Shown one piece after another: positions 12,887 to 20,998 of a stretch of 64,000 nucleotides of DNA. Within the stretch, counting starts at the first letter, position 1; each line of letters opens with the position of its first letter. Below the pieces are notes generated by a model. The model ran no database searches. It had not been told where the DNA came from and worked only from the letters and a program-made list of their open reading frames with translations. Origin of the DNA: Geothrix oryzisoli (GTDB taxonomy: Bacteria > Acidobacteriota > Holophagae > Holophagales > Holophagaceae); contig NZ_JAKZLB010000002.1 of NCBI RefSeq assembly GCF_022808865.1, positions 510,019 to 574,018 of the forward strand, written 5' to 3'. A program made the translations under genes and the position numbers.

Positions 12887-14014
12887 CTAGCGCAGCTTGA
12901 CGTCCCGTCCGCGCCAGTGGTTCACCCCCCGGAGCCGGTCGGCGAAGGCCCAGGCGGTGCCCGCAGCGAAGACCAGGGCATTCAGGGGCCAGAGGGCCCA
13001 GAGCAGGTCCATGGGTCGGCCGGTCATGCGCTGCTGCACGTCCCCCGCCAGGGCGGGCACCAGCAGCCAGAGGATCAGCGCCAGTCCCGGGTGGCCCGCG
13101 AAGGGCAGCCAGAGGGGGGCCAGCGCGGCCAGGGCCACCGGTGGGAGCAGCAGGGGCAGGAGGCCCCAGGCGGGCATGGCGGCGGCGTTCTTCCGCATGG
13201 CCCGCACCAGCTCGCCCAGGCCGTGGTACATCCGCAGGTGCAGGTCCGGTCCGCCCCGGGCCACCCGGTTCACGAAGCCGGCCCGCTTCATGCGCCAGGC
13301 CAGCAGCATGTCATCGATGGCCTCCAGGGGCGCCGCCGCGTGGCCGCCGGTGGCCGCGTAGGCCGAGCGCCGGACCAAGGTGAACGCGCCCACACCGCAG
13401 AAGGCCGGGTGGCGGGGATTGGGCACCTGGTGGGGCGGCACCAGCACCTGGAAGGCCGAGGCCGCCAGGGGCAGCACCACCCGCTCCGCCGGGCCCACGG
13501 CATCCACGCCGGGGATCAGCGCCAGGATGTCCGTGGGCCGGGCCAGGGCGAAGGCCACGGCGCGCCGCAGTAGGCTCGGCGAGGCCTGCACATCGCCATC
13601 GGCGAAGAGCAGCCATTCGGCCGCCTGCGCTTCGGGCTGGCGGGAGGCCAGGTCCAGGGCGTGGTTCTTTCCCAGCCAGCCGGGCGGCAGGGCGTCGTTG
13701 CGGAGCACGCGGAGGCGGCCGGGCCAGGCGGCCTCCCGGGCCCGCAGGATCTCCGTACTGCCGTCCGTGGAGCCGTCATCCACCACGACGACGCGCAGAG
13801 CGGGATAGTCCTGGGCCAGCCAGGAATCGATGGCCGCGGGCAGCTCGAGGGCCTCGTCCCGGACGGGGATGCAGAGGCATACGGAAGGCGGATCGGCGGG
13901 CAGCGGGGGATCCGATTCCAGCGAGGGCAGGCGCGCCCAGTGGCGGCGCAGGAGGACCAGGCCCGCCAGGAGCAGGGAGGTGGCGGTCCAGGCGGCGAGG
14001 TCGGTCCAAAGCAT
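12887..14014 (-). CDS. Membrane-associated family 2 glycosyltransferase
   Basis: 375 residues. N-terminal membrane helix (8-22), then a GT-A fold: CIPVRDEALEL at about 48, VVVVDDGSTDGS at 76-87 and the metal-binding DGD at 139-141. Two or three hydrophobic segments fill 275-350 and the protein ends with NHWRGRDVKLR. The layout resembles HpnB and carotenoid-type GT2 enzymes, which glycosylate lipids at the inner membrane; the acceptor here cannot be named. No hopanoid or carotenoid genes are adjacent. Confidence 0.8.
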   Translation of the reverse strand: MLWTDLAAWTATSLLLAGLVLLRRHWARLPSLESDPPLPADPPSVCLCIPVRDEALELPAAIDSWLAQDYPALRVVVVDDGSTDGSTEILRAREAAWPGRLRVLRNDALPPGWLGKNHALDLASRQPEAQAAEWLLFADGDVQASPSLLRRAVAFALARPTDILALIPGVDAVGPAERVVLPLAASAFQVLVPPHQVPNPRHPAFCGVGAFTLVRRSAYAATGGHAAAPLEAIDDMLLAWRMKRAGFVNRVARGGPDLHLRMYHGLGELVRAMRKNAAAMPAWGLLPLLLPPVALAALAPLWLPFAGHPGLALILWLLVPALAGDVQQRMTGRPMDLLWALWPLNALVFAAGTAWAFADRLRGVNHWRGRDVKLR

Positions 14015-14083
14015 GCCCCAGGCTAGCCCGAACGGACAGGCTGGCGGCGTGGGTTAACCTGGGATGGCTCTCCCGGGAGCGCC

Positions 14084-14716
14084 ATGGACGACCTCGGCCC
14101 ATCCACCCCCGTGCTGCGCCGCCTCCGGCGTCCGGAAGACGTGCCCGGGATCCGGAACCTGATGGTCCGGGTCTACCCGCCTCCCCACGGCCCGGAGGCA
14201 GTGTGGTCCGCCGAGAACCTCCTGAAGCACCTGGAGCGGTTCCCCGAGGGCCAGATGGTGGTCGAGGTGGGCGACCGCCTCATCGGAACCTCCACGGCCC
14301 AGCGGGTGCCCCTGGCCGCGGCCCTGGCCCCCCACACCTGGTCCGTGATCACGGGGCGCGGCAGCCTGTCCACCCACGACCCCGAGGGGGACACCCTCTA
14401 CGGGGTGAACATCGCCGTGGATCCCGCCTGGCAGGACCGGGGCATCGGGCGGCTCCTCTACCAGGGGCGCATCGACCTGGCCCGGCGCCTGGGCTGCCGC
14501 GCCTTCGTGGCCGGGGCGCGGATCCCGGGCTACCACCTCGTGGCCCACGAGATGAGTCCCGAGGCCTACCTGGAGGCCGTGGTGGCCGGTCGGATCTTTG
14601 ATCCCACCCTTTCCAAGCAGATCCGCGTAGGCTTCCAGGTCCGGGGGGTGCTCCGGGACTATGCTCCGGATCCGGAGACCCTGGGGCACGCGGCCCTCAT
14701 CGTCATGGAGTTCTGA
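14084..14716 (+). CDS. GNAT-family acetyltransferase
   Basis: 210 residues. The acetyl-CoA pyrophosphate loop appears as VDPAWQDRGIGRLLYQ (about 108-123), inside a typical GNAT alpha/beta fold starting LRRLRRPEDVPGIRNL. The next gene, 12 bp downstream, is a nitrilase-superfamily hydrolase. In Bacillus YhcX and relatives these two domains are fused in one protein, so this is the split form and the two probably act on the same compound. Substrate unknown. Divergent from the GT2 gene. Confidence 0.82.
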   Translation: MDDLGPSTPVLRRLRRPEDVPGIRNLMVRVYPPPHGPEAVWSAENLLKHLERFPEGQMVVEVGDRLIGTSTAQRVPLAAALAPHTWSVITGRGSLSTHDPEGDTLYGVNIAVDPAWQDRGIGRLLYQGRIDLARRLGCRAFVAGARIPGYHLVAHEMSPEAYLEAVVAGRIFDPTLSKQIRVGFQVRGVLRDYAPDPETLGHAALIVMEF

Positions 14717-14728
14717 GGAGAAGACGGC

Positions 14729-15694
14729 ATGCGCTTCAAGGCTCCCACCCCGTTCCTGTCCCGCCCGGTGCGCGTCTGCGGCATCCAGTACGCCCTGCGC
14801 CCTGTGGCGGACTTCGCCGCCTTCGCCGCCCAGGTGGAGAACTACGTGGACGTCGGCGATGACTACGACGCCGATGTCATCGTGTTCCCCGAGCTGCTGG
14901 CGGTCCAGCTGCTCAGCTGCCTACGGCCCGGCTTCCCGCCGCCGGAAGCGATGCGGGAACTGGCGGAGCGATTCACGGTCGACTACGAGGGCCTGTTCCT
15001 CCACCTGTCCCGGAAGTACGACCGCATCATCGTGGCGGGCACCCATCCGCGCTTCGTGGACGGGAAGCTGCAGAACGTGGCCTCCATCTTCGTGCCGGGC
15101 CACGGGCCCGTGCACCAGCCCAAGCTCCACCTCACCCCCACGGAGCGGAGCGTCTGGCACTTCGAGCCGGGCCAGGAGATCCACATCATCGACACGGATT
15201 TCGGCCGGATGGGTGTGTCGATCTGCTACGACGTGCAGTTCCCGGAAGTGGCCCGGGTGCAGGCCGAGCAGGGCGTCCAGCTCCTGGTGGTCCCCTACCT
15301 GACGGACGATCGGCGCGGCTACAGCCGCGTCACCACCTGCGCCCGGGCCCGGGCCGTGGAGAACCAGATCTACGTGGTCACCGCGGGCATGGTGGGCAGC
15401 CTGCCCCTGATCACGGACCTGACCGCCCAGTACGCCCAGAGCGGCGTCTACACGCCCTCGGATTTCCCCTTCCCCATGGACGGCATCGCCACCGAGGCGG
15501 CCGCGAACTCCGAGATGGTGCTGGTGGGCGATATCGACCTGGCCATCCTGGACCAGACCCGGGCCCGGGGCTCGGTGCTCAACCACCAGGATGCAGCCCA
15601 GGACGGCCTGCACGTGAGCTTCGACGGACGGATCCAGGTCCACCACCTGCCCTGGCTGAAGCAGACGGACGAGACCGGGACGGCGGAGGCCTGA
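14729..15694 (+). CDS. Carbon-nitrogen hydrolase (nitrilase superfamily)
   Basis: 321 residues with the full catalytic triad: E55 in VFPELL, K132 in QPKLHLT and C166 in SICYDVQF. The family hydrolyses amide or nitrile C-N bonds. It closely follows the GNAT gene (12 bp, GAGGAGA ribosome site), matching the domain order of fused YhcX-type proteins. The best guess is an amidase acting with acetylation on a small amine or amino-acid derivative; the exact substrate cannot be read. It ends 3 bp before the convergent ClC gene. Confidence 0.87.
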   Translation: MRFKAPTPFLSRPVRVCGIQYALRPVADFAAFAAQVENYVDVGDDYDADVIVFPELLAVQLLSCLRPGFPPPEAMRELAERFTVDYEGLFLHLSRKYDRIIVAGTHPRFVDGKLQNVASIFVPGHGPVHQPKLHLTPTERSVWHFEPGQEIHIIDTDFGRMGVSICYDVQFPEVARVQAEQGVQLLVVPYLTDDRRGYSRVTTCARARAVENQIYVVTAGMVGSLPLITDLTAQYAQSGVYTPSDFPFPMDGIATEAAANSEMVLVGDIDLAILDQTRARGSVLNHQDAAQDGLHVSFDGRIQVHHLPWLKQTDETGTAEA

Positions 15695-15697
15695 TCC

Positions 15698-17008
15698 CTA
15701 TTCGGAGCCGGTGGCCTGGTAGGCGGCCACGGTGGCCACCAGGGCCGGCACCACCAGCGCCGCCTGGCCGGTGGTCTCCGCCAGGAAGACCACCGGCGTG
15801 AGGAGGCTGCGGTGGACCGCCCCCGTGAAGGCGCTGGTGCCCACGAGGACGAAGAGGCCCGGCTGGCCCAGGCCCGCCCAGGCTTCAAAGGCCGCGCCCA
15901 GGGCCGCCCCCATGGTGACGGACGGCAGCCAGGTGCCGCCCACGCCGCCCCCGGCGAAGGTGAGGGAGGTGGCCGCGAGCTTCAGGGCGAGGAAGGCCAG
16001 GGCCTGGGAGGACGGCGTACCGCCGCGCAGCAGGTGCTCCACCAGCTCGATGCCGCCGCCCTGGGTGACGGGCAGGCCCGGCCAGAGCCAGGCGCCGGGC
16101 AGGGCCAGCAGCAGCAGGCCCAGGCCCGCCAGGCCGCCGCGGACCGGTAGGGGCAGCCGCCCGAGGTGGTGGCGCCCGAACCGGAGCAGGCGCCGGTAGA
16201 AGGAGGCGGCCACTGCGCAGCCCAGGCCCAGGGGCAGGGCCCAGAAGATCTCCCGGGCCATCAGGTGGTACGAGTGCTGGGCGCCCAGGAGGGGCGTCGT
16301 GCCGCGGAGGGCGATGAAGGCCAGGAAGCCGGAGGCCGAGGCCGCCAGCGAGGGCGCCAGGCGGTCAGCGCTGAGGTCGCCCTCGTATTCCGTCGCCAGC
16401 AGGGCACCGGAGATCGGCGCGCGGAACACGGCGGCCAGGGCCGCCGCGGAGCCGGCCATCACGATGACGCCGGGCTGGGCTAGCAGGCGCCGGGCCCAGG
16501 GGAAGCGTCGGGCCAGCCGGCGGAAGAGCTGGTGGAACTGCGCGCCCACGGCGGCGCCGAGCCAGCGGGCGGGACCTTCCACCCCGGCGCTGCCGCCGAG
16601 GCCGATGGTGAGGGTGCAAGCCACGGCCTTCCCCAGGCTGGGGAGGAGCCGGAAGGTGGCCAGGGGATGGTGTCGGGCCTGGGCCAGATCCTTCGTCAGC
16701 GAGACCTCGCCCAAGCCGGAGAACCGGAGCCAGAGGCCCGTGAGCAGCAGCGCGAGCAGCGGCGTGGCCACCATGGCCCAGGTCCGGACGCCCTGACCCT
16801 GGAGCAGCGCCTCGAATCTTTCGATGCCCGTCAGCGCCAGGGCCGCCACGAGGCCGATGCTCGCGCCCAGGGGGAGCACCGCCAGGGCGAGCCGGCGCGT
16901 CTCCGCCAGGACCCGGAGGCTGCGCATCCGTGAGGGCAGGGTCAGGGGAGAAGGCGTAGAAGGGGGAGCGGGATCGCCGCCAGATTCCGTCTCGATCTCG
17001 ATGGCCAT
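15698..17008 (-). CDS. ClC-family chloride channel / Cl-:H+ antiporter
   Basis: 436 residues from ATG 17008; a start at 16927 is also possible, and neither has a strong ribosome site. About ten hydrophobic segments. ClC motifs are recognisable: GGSAGVEGPARW (the GxEGP loop with gating Glu kept) and GGVGGTWLPSVTMGAALG (GxFxP-type region). No C-terminal CBS domains. Moves chloride or other anions across the inner membrane. Divergent from the CPA2 antiporter, with about 95 bp between them; the two could share a regulatory region and a role in ion or pH homeostasis. Confidence 0.88.
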   Translation of the reverse strand: MAIEIETESGGDPAPPSTPSPLTLPSRMRSLRVLAETRRLALAVLPLGASIGLVAALALTGIERFEALLQGQGVRTWAMVATPLLALLLTGLWLRFSGLGEVSLTKDLAQARHHPLATFRLLPSLGKAVACTLTIGLGGSAGVEGPARWLGAAVGAQFHQLFRRLARRFPWARRLLAQPGVIVMAGSAAALAAVFRAPISGALLATEYEGDLSADRLAPSLAASASGFLAFIALRGTTPLLGAQHSYHLMAREIFWALPLGLGCAVAASFYRRLLRFGRHHLGRLPLPVRGGLAGLGLLLLALPGAWLWPGLPVTQGGGIELVEHLLRGGTPSSQALAFLALKLAATSLTFAGGGVGGTWLPSVTMGAALGAAFEAWAGLGQPGLFVLVGTSAFTGAVHRSLLTPVVFLAETTGQAALVVPALVATVAAYQATGSE

Positions 17009-17104
17009 GGGGCAGTGTGCGCCTCGCGCCTCCGCGTTGTCCAGGACGCCGCCGGGCCGGGGATGCTTGAATGAAGGTCGCACCCGCGGCGTCCCGAGGC
17101 TTCC

Positions 17105-18334
17105 ATGCACCTGGCCTTCCTGGTCCACGACCCCCTGGCTGGCACCTTGATGCTGCTGGCCCTGCTGTGGCTCTCGGCCAAGGTCGGCGGTGAGCTGGCG
17201 GTGCGCCTGAAGCTGCCCGCCGTCACCGGGGAACTGGCCGTGGGCCTGGCGCTGACGGCCCTCCACCGGGCCTGGCCCCTGCTGCCGGATGTGGCGGCTT
17301 CCCCCGCGGCGGAGCTGCTCGGCGGCCTGGGTGTGGTGGTGCTCATGTTCGCCGTGGGCCTGGAATCCACGGTGCCGCAGATGCTGAAGGTGGGGGCGGC
17401 CTCGCTGCGCGTGGCCCTCGTCGGTGTGGCCGTGCCCATGGCGGCGGGCCTTGCGGGGGCCTGGCTCCTGCTGCCCGGGAGAACGCCCTTCGTGCTGGAT
17501 CTCTTCATCGGCGCCTGCCTCTGCGCCACCAGCATCGGCATCTCCGCCCAGGTGCTGCGGGAGAAGGGAGCCGCGGATTCCATGGAGGGCCGCATCATCG
17601 TGGGCGCGGCCGTGGTGGATGACGTGCTGGGCCTGCTGGTGCTGGTCGCCGTCTCGGGCCTGGTGGGTGCGGCGCAGGGTGGGTCCCTGGGGCCCGAGCT
17701 GGCGCGGACCCTCCTCCTGGCCCTGGGTTTCCTTGCGGCGGCGCTGACCCTGGGCCGTCTTGCCACCCCGCGCCTCTTCCGGCTCGCCAGCCGCTTCCGG
17801 GGCGAGCAGGTGCTGCTCCCGCTGGGCCTCGGCTTCGCCTTTTTGCTGGCCTGGCTGGGCAGCCTCGCGGGGCTGGCCTCCATCGTCGGCGCCTATGCGG
17901 CCGGCCTCATCCTCGAACCCGCCCACATCGAGGATCTCGAACGCCGTGAGCGGCACACGCTGGAGGAGCTGGTGCACCCCCTGGTGACGGTGCTGTCGCC
18001 GCTGTTCTTCGTGCTCATGGGCGCGAAGGTGGATCCGACCGCCCTCTTCCAGCCCGCCACGCTGGGCTTCGCCGCCCTGCTGGCCGCGCTGGGCGTGGCC
18101 GGCAAGTTCGTGGCGGGCTATGCCGGAGGCCGGGGCACCCGTGCTGCCGTGGTGGGCTGGGGCATGGTGCCCCGGGGCGAGGTGGGCCTCATCTTCGTCG
18201 CCGCGGGCGCCCAGCTCCAGCTGAACGGCGTGCCCCTGCTGGCTCCCGATGTCCAGGCCGGCATCATCGGCGCCCTCCTGCTCACCACCGTGGCCGGGCC
18301 CGTGGGATTGGGGTGGGTGCTGCGCAAGCGGTAG
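17105..18334 (+). CDS. CPA2-family cation:proton antiporter (Kef/NapA type)
   Basis: 409 residues, about 12 hydrophobic helices and no cytoplasmic nucleotide-binding (TrkA-N) domain. The ion-binding acidic pair is D172-D173 in AAVVDDVLGLLVLV; VMFAVGLEST and GMVPRGEVGLI are also family features. Exchanges Na+ or K+ for H+ at the inner membrane. Start ATG 17105, divergent from the ClC gene. Which cation it carries cannot be told from the sequence. Confidence 0.9.
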   Translation: MHLAFLVHDPLAGTLMLLALLWLSAKVGGELAVRLKLPAVTGELAVGLALTALHRAWPLLPDVAASPAAELLGGLGVVVLMFAVGLESTVPQMLKVGAASLRVALVGVAVPMAAGLAGAWLLLPGRTPFVLDLFIGACLCATSIGISAQVLREKGAADSMEGRIIVGAAVVDDVLGLLVLVAVSGLVGAAQGGSLGPELARTLLLALGFLAAALTLGRLATPRLFRLASRFRGEQVLLPLGLGFAFLLAWLGSLAGLASIVGAYAAGLILEPAHIEDLERRERHTLEELVHPLVTVLSPLFFVLMGAKVDPTALFQPATLGFAALLAALGVAGKFVAGYAGGRGTRAAVVGWGMVPRGEVGLIFVAAGAQLQLNGVPLLAPDVQAGIIGALLLTTVAGPVGLGWVLRKR

Positions 18335-18470
18335 CTCTGTCCACCTGCGGGCGCGGGTACGTGATCGAGCGTATGGAGACGGTGGGGTCGGGTCACCTAG
18401 CCTGGACAGGCGGGACGTCCGCCCCTGTGGGTGGGCCGGTGGCGAAGCATTTGTGCGGGAGGCGCCCAGC

Positions 18471-19118
18471 ATGGTCGATACAAGGCATCTGGCCATACTG
18501 GAATTCCGTGGAGACGGGCGGCTGCTGGGCTTCAACCAGGAGGCCGCCCATTTGACCGGTCACGCCTTCGAAGGGGTGGCCGATCTGCGGGCGTGGTGTC
18601 GCCTCATGTTCGGTGGATTCGCGAATGAAGGGGCGATCGAAGGCGTGTTCGAACGGAGTCTCCGGGAAGGGGAGCGCGGATCCTGGCCGGGCGAGTTCTT
18701 CATGCCCTTCCGGACTGTGGAGGAGGACACCCGCATCGGCTGTTTCACCATCGTGCCGGTGGGGGACCCGCAGAGCCCTCCGGCCCGGTTCCTGATCGGC
18801 TTCTATGTTCCCTCGATGGATCCGGAGGTGCAGGCCGATCCCGAGGGGCCGGATCTGATCACCTACGCGCTGGCGCGGATCGAAGCGGCCAGCCGGGAGC
18901 TCCTCTCCATGCTGGAAGAGGAGCAGGAGCACCTCATGTCCTCGGCGCTCCGGATCGAGGATGACCCGGGGGCCAAGCCCTGGGCCTGGGATGAGCTGTT
19001 CCGGGGGGCCTTCCAGCGCGTCCAGATCTGGAACCTGGTGGGCCTGATCAGGAATTCGACGGCGGTGATGCAGTGGGCCCTGGATTCCAGCGCCGTCCGG
19101 GGGCGGCCTCCGGCCTGA
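18471..19118 (+). CDS. PAS-domain-like signalling protein
   Basis: 215 residues from ATG 18471, chosen for the GGGAGG ribosome site; the frame is open further upstream only inside the antiporter gene. The first ~115 residues have PAS character (ILEFRGDGRLLGFNQEAAHLTG). The C-terminal half is helical and acidic (LLSMLEEEQEHL) with no kinase, GGDEF or HTH motif. It opens a run of signalling genes reaching 26.35 kb. A 9-bp GC hairpin (19099-19107 with 19120-19128) overlaps its end but has no T tract. Confidence 0.6.
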   Translation: MVDTRHLAILEFRGDGRLLGFNQEAAHLTGHAFEGVADLRAWCRLMFGGFANEGAIEGVFERSLREGERGSWPGEFFMPFRTVEEDTRIGCFTIVPVGDPQSPPARFLIGFYVPSMDPEVQADPEGPDLITYALARIEAASRELLSMLEEEQEHLMSSALRIEDDPGAKPWAWDELFRGAFQRVQIWNLVGLIRNSTAVMQWALDSSAVRGRPPA

Positions 19119-19260
19119 AGCCGCCCCCGTCAGGTCCACGGGCTTGGTCCGGGATCGGGCCCTCAGCGCCTTGGTCCGCGATCTCACCGGCGCCTGGCGC
19201 TTTTCGCCGAAATCAACCGTCGCATGTGGATATAGTCGACCGAAAGAAGGAGCCACTCCG

Positions 19261-19971
19261 TTGTTTCACGAGGATCCCCCACCTCCCACCGGAGGACGCC
19301 AGGATGCCCCGGACTCCACGTGGATCCTCTTGGTGGACGACGACCTGCTCCTGCTGAAGAGCGTCCGGCGGGTCTTCTCCCAGCACCACCAGGTCCGCAC
19401 CGCCTCCTCGGGACGGGAGGCCCTGGCGATCCTGGCAGGTCTCCCTCCGCCCGCCGTGGCGATGGTGGACTACCAGATGCCCGGCATGAGCGGGATCGAG
19501 CTCCTGAAGAAGCTCCGCGAGGCCTCTCCGGATACGGTCCGGATCATGCTGACGGGCCAGGCGGACCTCCCCACCGCGATCCAGGCCGTCAACCAGGGGC
19601 AGGTCTTCCGGTTCCTGACGAAGCCGGTGAATGTCCTCACGCTCCAGGAGGTGATCGTGGAGTCCCTGCGGACCTACGGTCAGCGGCTGGAGGAGAATCG
19701 CCTGATGGCCGAGGCAGTGGCCCGGCGGCAAGCCGAGGCCCCCGTGCCCGAGGCCGCTGCCCTGATGCAGTTGCTCGAAGCCAGGCTCACGCCCCGGGAG
19801 CAGGAGGTCCTCGGCCTCATCGGGCGGGGAAACTCCTCGAAGGAGATCGGACTCCGGCTGGGGATCAGCCATCGCACCGTGGATGTGCATCGGAGCCACA
19901 TCCTCGAGAAGCTGGGGCTGCACAATTCCACCTCCCTGGTGCGGGTCGCCCTGAAAGCCGGCCTGATCTGA
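19261..19971 (+). CDS. Response regulator with LuxR-type HTH output
   Basis: 236 residues from TTG 19261. AAGGAG nine bases upstream decides this start; longer in-frame readings lack a ribosome site. Receiver domain about 20-140: VDDD, phosphoacceptor Asp in MVDYQMPGMSG, Thr in MLTGQ and Lys in FLTKP. The C-terminal LuxR/FixJ HTH (about 172-235) contains LTPREQEVLGLIGRG and SKEIGLRLGISHRTVDVHRSHI. Binds DNA when phosphorylated. Domain order matches FixJ/NarL-type regulators that answer PAS kinases, so the 18471 PAS protein or the large kinase downstream may be the partner. Confidence 0.9.
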   Translation: MFHEDPPPPTGGRQDAPDSTWILLVDDDLLLLKSVRRVFSQHHQVRTASSGREALAILAGLPPPAVAMVDYQMPGMSGIELLKKLREASPDTVRIMLTGQADLPTAIQAVNQGQVFRFLTKPVNVLTLQEVIVESLRTYGQRLEENRLMAEAVARRQAEAPVPEAAALMQLLEARLTPREQEVLGLIGRGNSSKEIGLRLGISHRTVDVHRSHILEKLGLHNSTSLVRVALKAGLI

Positions 19972-20047
19972 GGGGCTGAGGGGGGAGTGCGCCCGGCAGG
20001 TCATGCGCTCTAAGCAATTGTGCGTAGGGTTGTTCCCATCTGTGGCC

Positions 20048-20080
20048 GGGGCCCTCGCCCGTCGATACGGAGAGGGCCCC
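20048..20080 (+). terminator. Possible terminator after the LuxR-type regulator
   Basis: A 9-bp perfect stem GGGGCCCTC/GAGGGCCCC (20048-20056 with 20072-20080) has a 15-base loop and is followed by CTCTTCC. It lies about 77 bp past the regulator stop and before the PhnD-like gene. The weak T tract makes termination uncertain. Confidence 0.4.
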
Positions 20081-20161
20081 CTCTTCCGGGGGCGAATGGT
20101 GTGGGGCCCGATCTCCCGGGAACCCATGTCCCGCCGCAAGGTGCGCCAGCGAGGGTTGCCT

Positions 20162-20998
20162 GTGACCATGCCAGCTCGATTCCTGTTCCGGATGTGGGTC
20201 GCCCTCGGGCTGTCCCTGCTGGCCGTCGGCGCCCGGGCGCAGGAGGCGCCCTTCAAGGTGGGCGTGGCCCCGCACACGAGCGCCAGGGGCATCCTGGAAC
20301 TGTACAGCCCCCTCAGGGTCCATCTGGAAAAGGCCCTGGGCCGTCCCGTGGAGATCCTGACGGCGCCCGATTTCACGGAGTTCGCCCGGCGGGCCGTGGC
20401 CCAGGAGTACGATCTCGCCATCACCACCGGCCACCAGGCCCGCCTGCTCGAGGTGGATGCCCGGTACGGCCCGCTCCTCACCTACAAGGCGAGCTTCAAG
20501 TCCCTGGTCATCGTGGCGGCCAACGGGAGGATCCGCCGGCCGCAGGATCTCAAGGGCACCACGGTGATCGGCCTGAGCGGGTCTTCCCTGGTCACGCTCT
20601 GGGGCCAGCACTGGCTCCGGCGCATGGGCCTCGGCGAGGTGCCGGTCCGGTACGTGAGCGCCGCCGACAGCGTGGCCCAGCTGCTCCTCCGGGGCGAAGG
20701 GAGTGCCGGGTTCGTGTCGCTTCCGAACTTCCAGCACCTGGATCCCGAGGTGCAGGCGGGATTGCGCATCCTGGTCGAAAGCGCGCCCCTCGCGGGGCGG
20801 GTGTATGTCCTGAACCATCGGAACCAGGCGGAGCGGGCCCGGATCGAGGGGGCGCTGTGGGCCTTCGCCGGCACCGCCGAGGGACGGGCCTATTTCGAAA
20901 AGAACAAGCTAGGGGGATACCGCCAGCTCCGCCGCGGGGAGCTGCGGGCGATGGATCCCTACGCGGAAGAGGTCCGCCAGAACCTGAGATCCAGATGA
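20162..20998 (+). CDS. PhnD-like periplasmic phosphate/phosphonate-type binding protein
   Basis: 278 residues from GTG 20162 (GAGGG six bases upstream; ATG 20168 also possible). A signal peptide, ending about ALGLSLLAVGARA, precedes the mature protein. The fold matches PhnD/PtxB-type solute-binding proteins (FKVGVAPHTSARGILELYSPL at the N-terminus, LKGTTVIGLSG mid-protein). No ABC permease or ATPase is adjacent. Its stop overlaps the start of a large histidine kinase (ATGA), so the likely role is periplasmic ligand sensing for that kinase rather than uptake. Ligand unknown. Confidence 0.85.
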   Translation: MTMPARFLFRMWVALGLSLLAVGARAQEAPFKVGVAPHTSARGILELYSPLRVHLEKALGRPVEILTAPDFTEFARRAVAQEYDLAITTGHQARLLEVDARYGPLLTYKASFKSLVIVAANGRIRRPQDLKGTTVIGLSGSSLVTLWGQHWLRRMGLGEVPVRYVSAADSVAQLLLRGEGSAGFVSLPNFQHLDPEVQAGLRILVESAPLAGRVYVLNHRNQAERARIEGALWAFAGTAEGRAYFEKNKLGGYRQLRRGELRAMDPYAEEVRQNLRSR

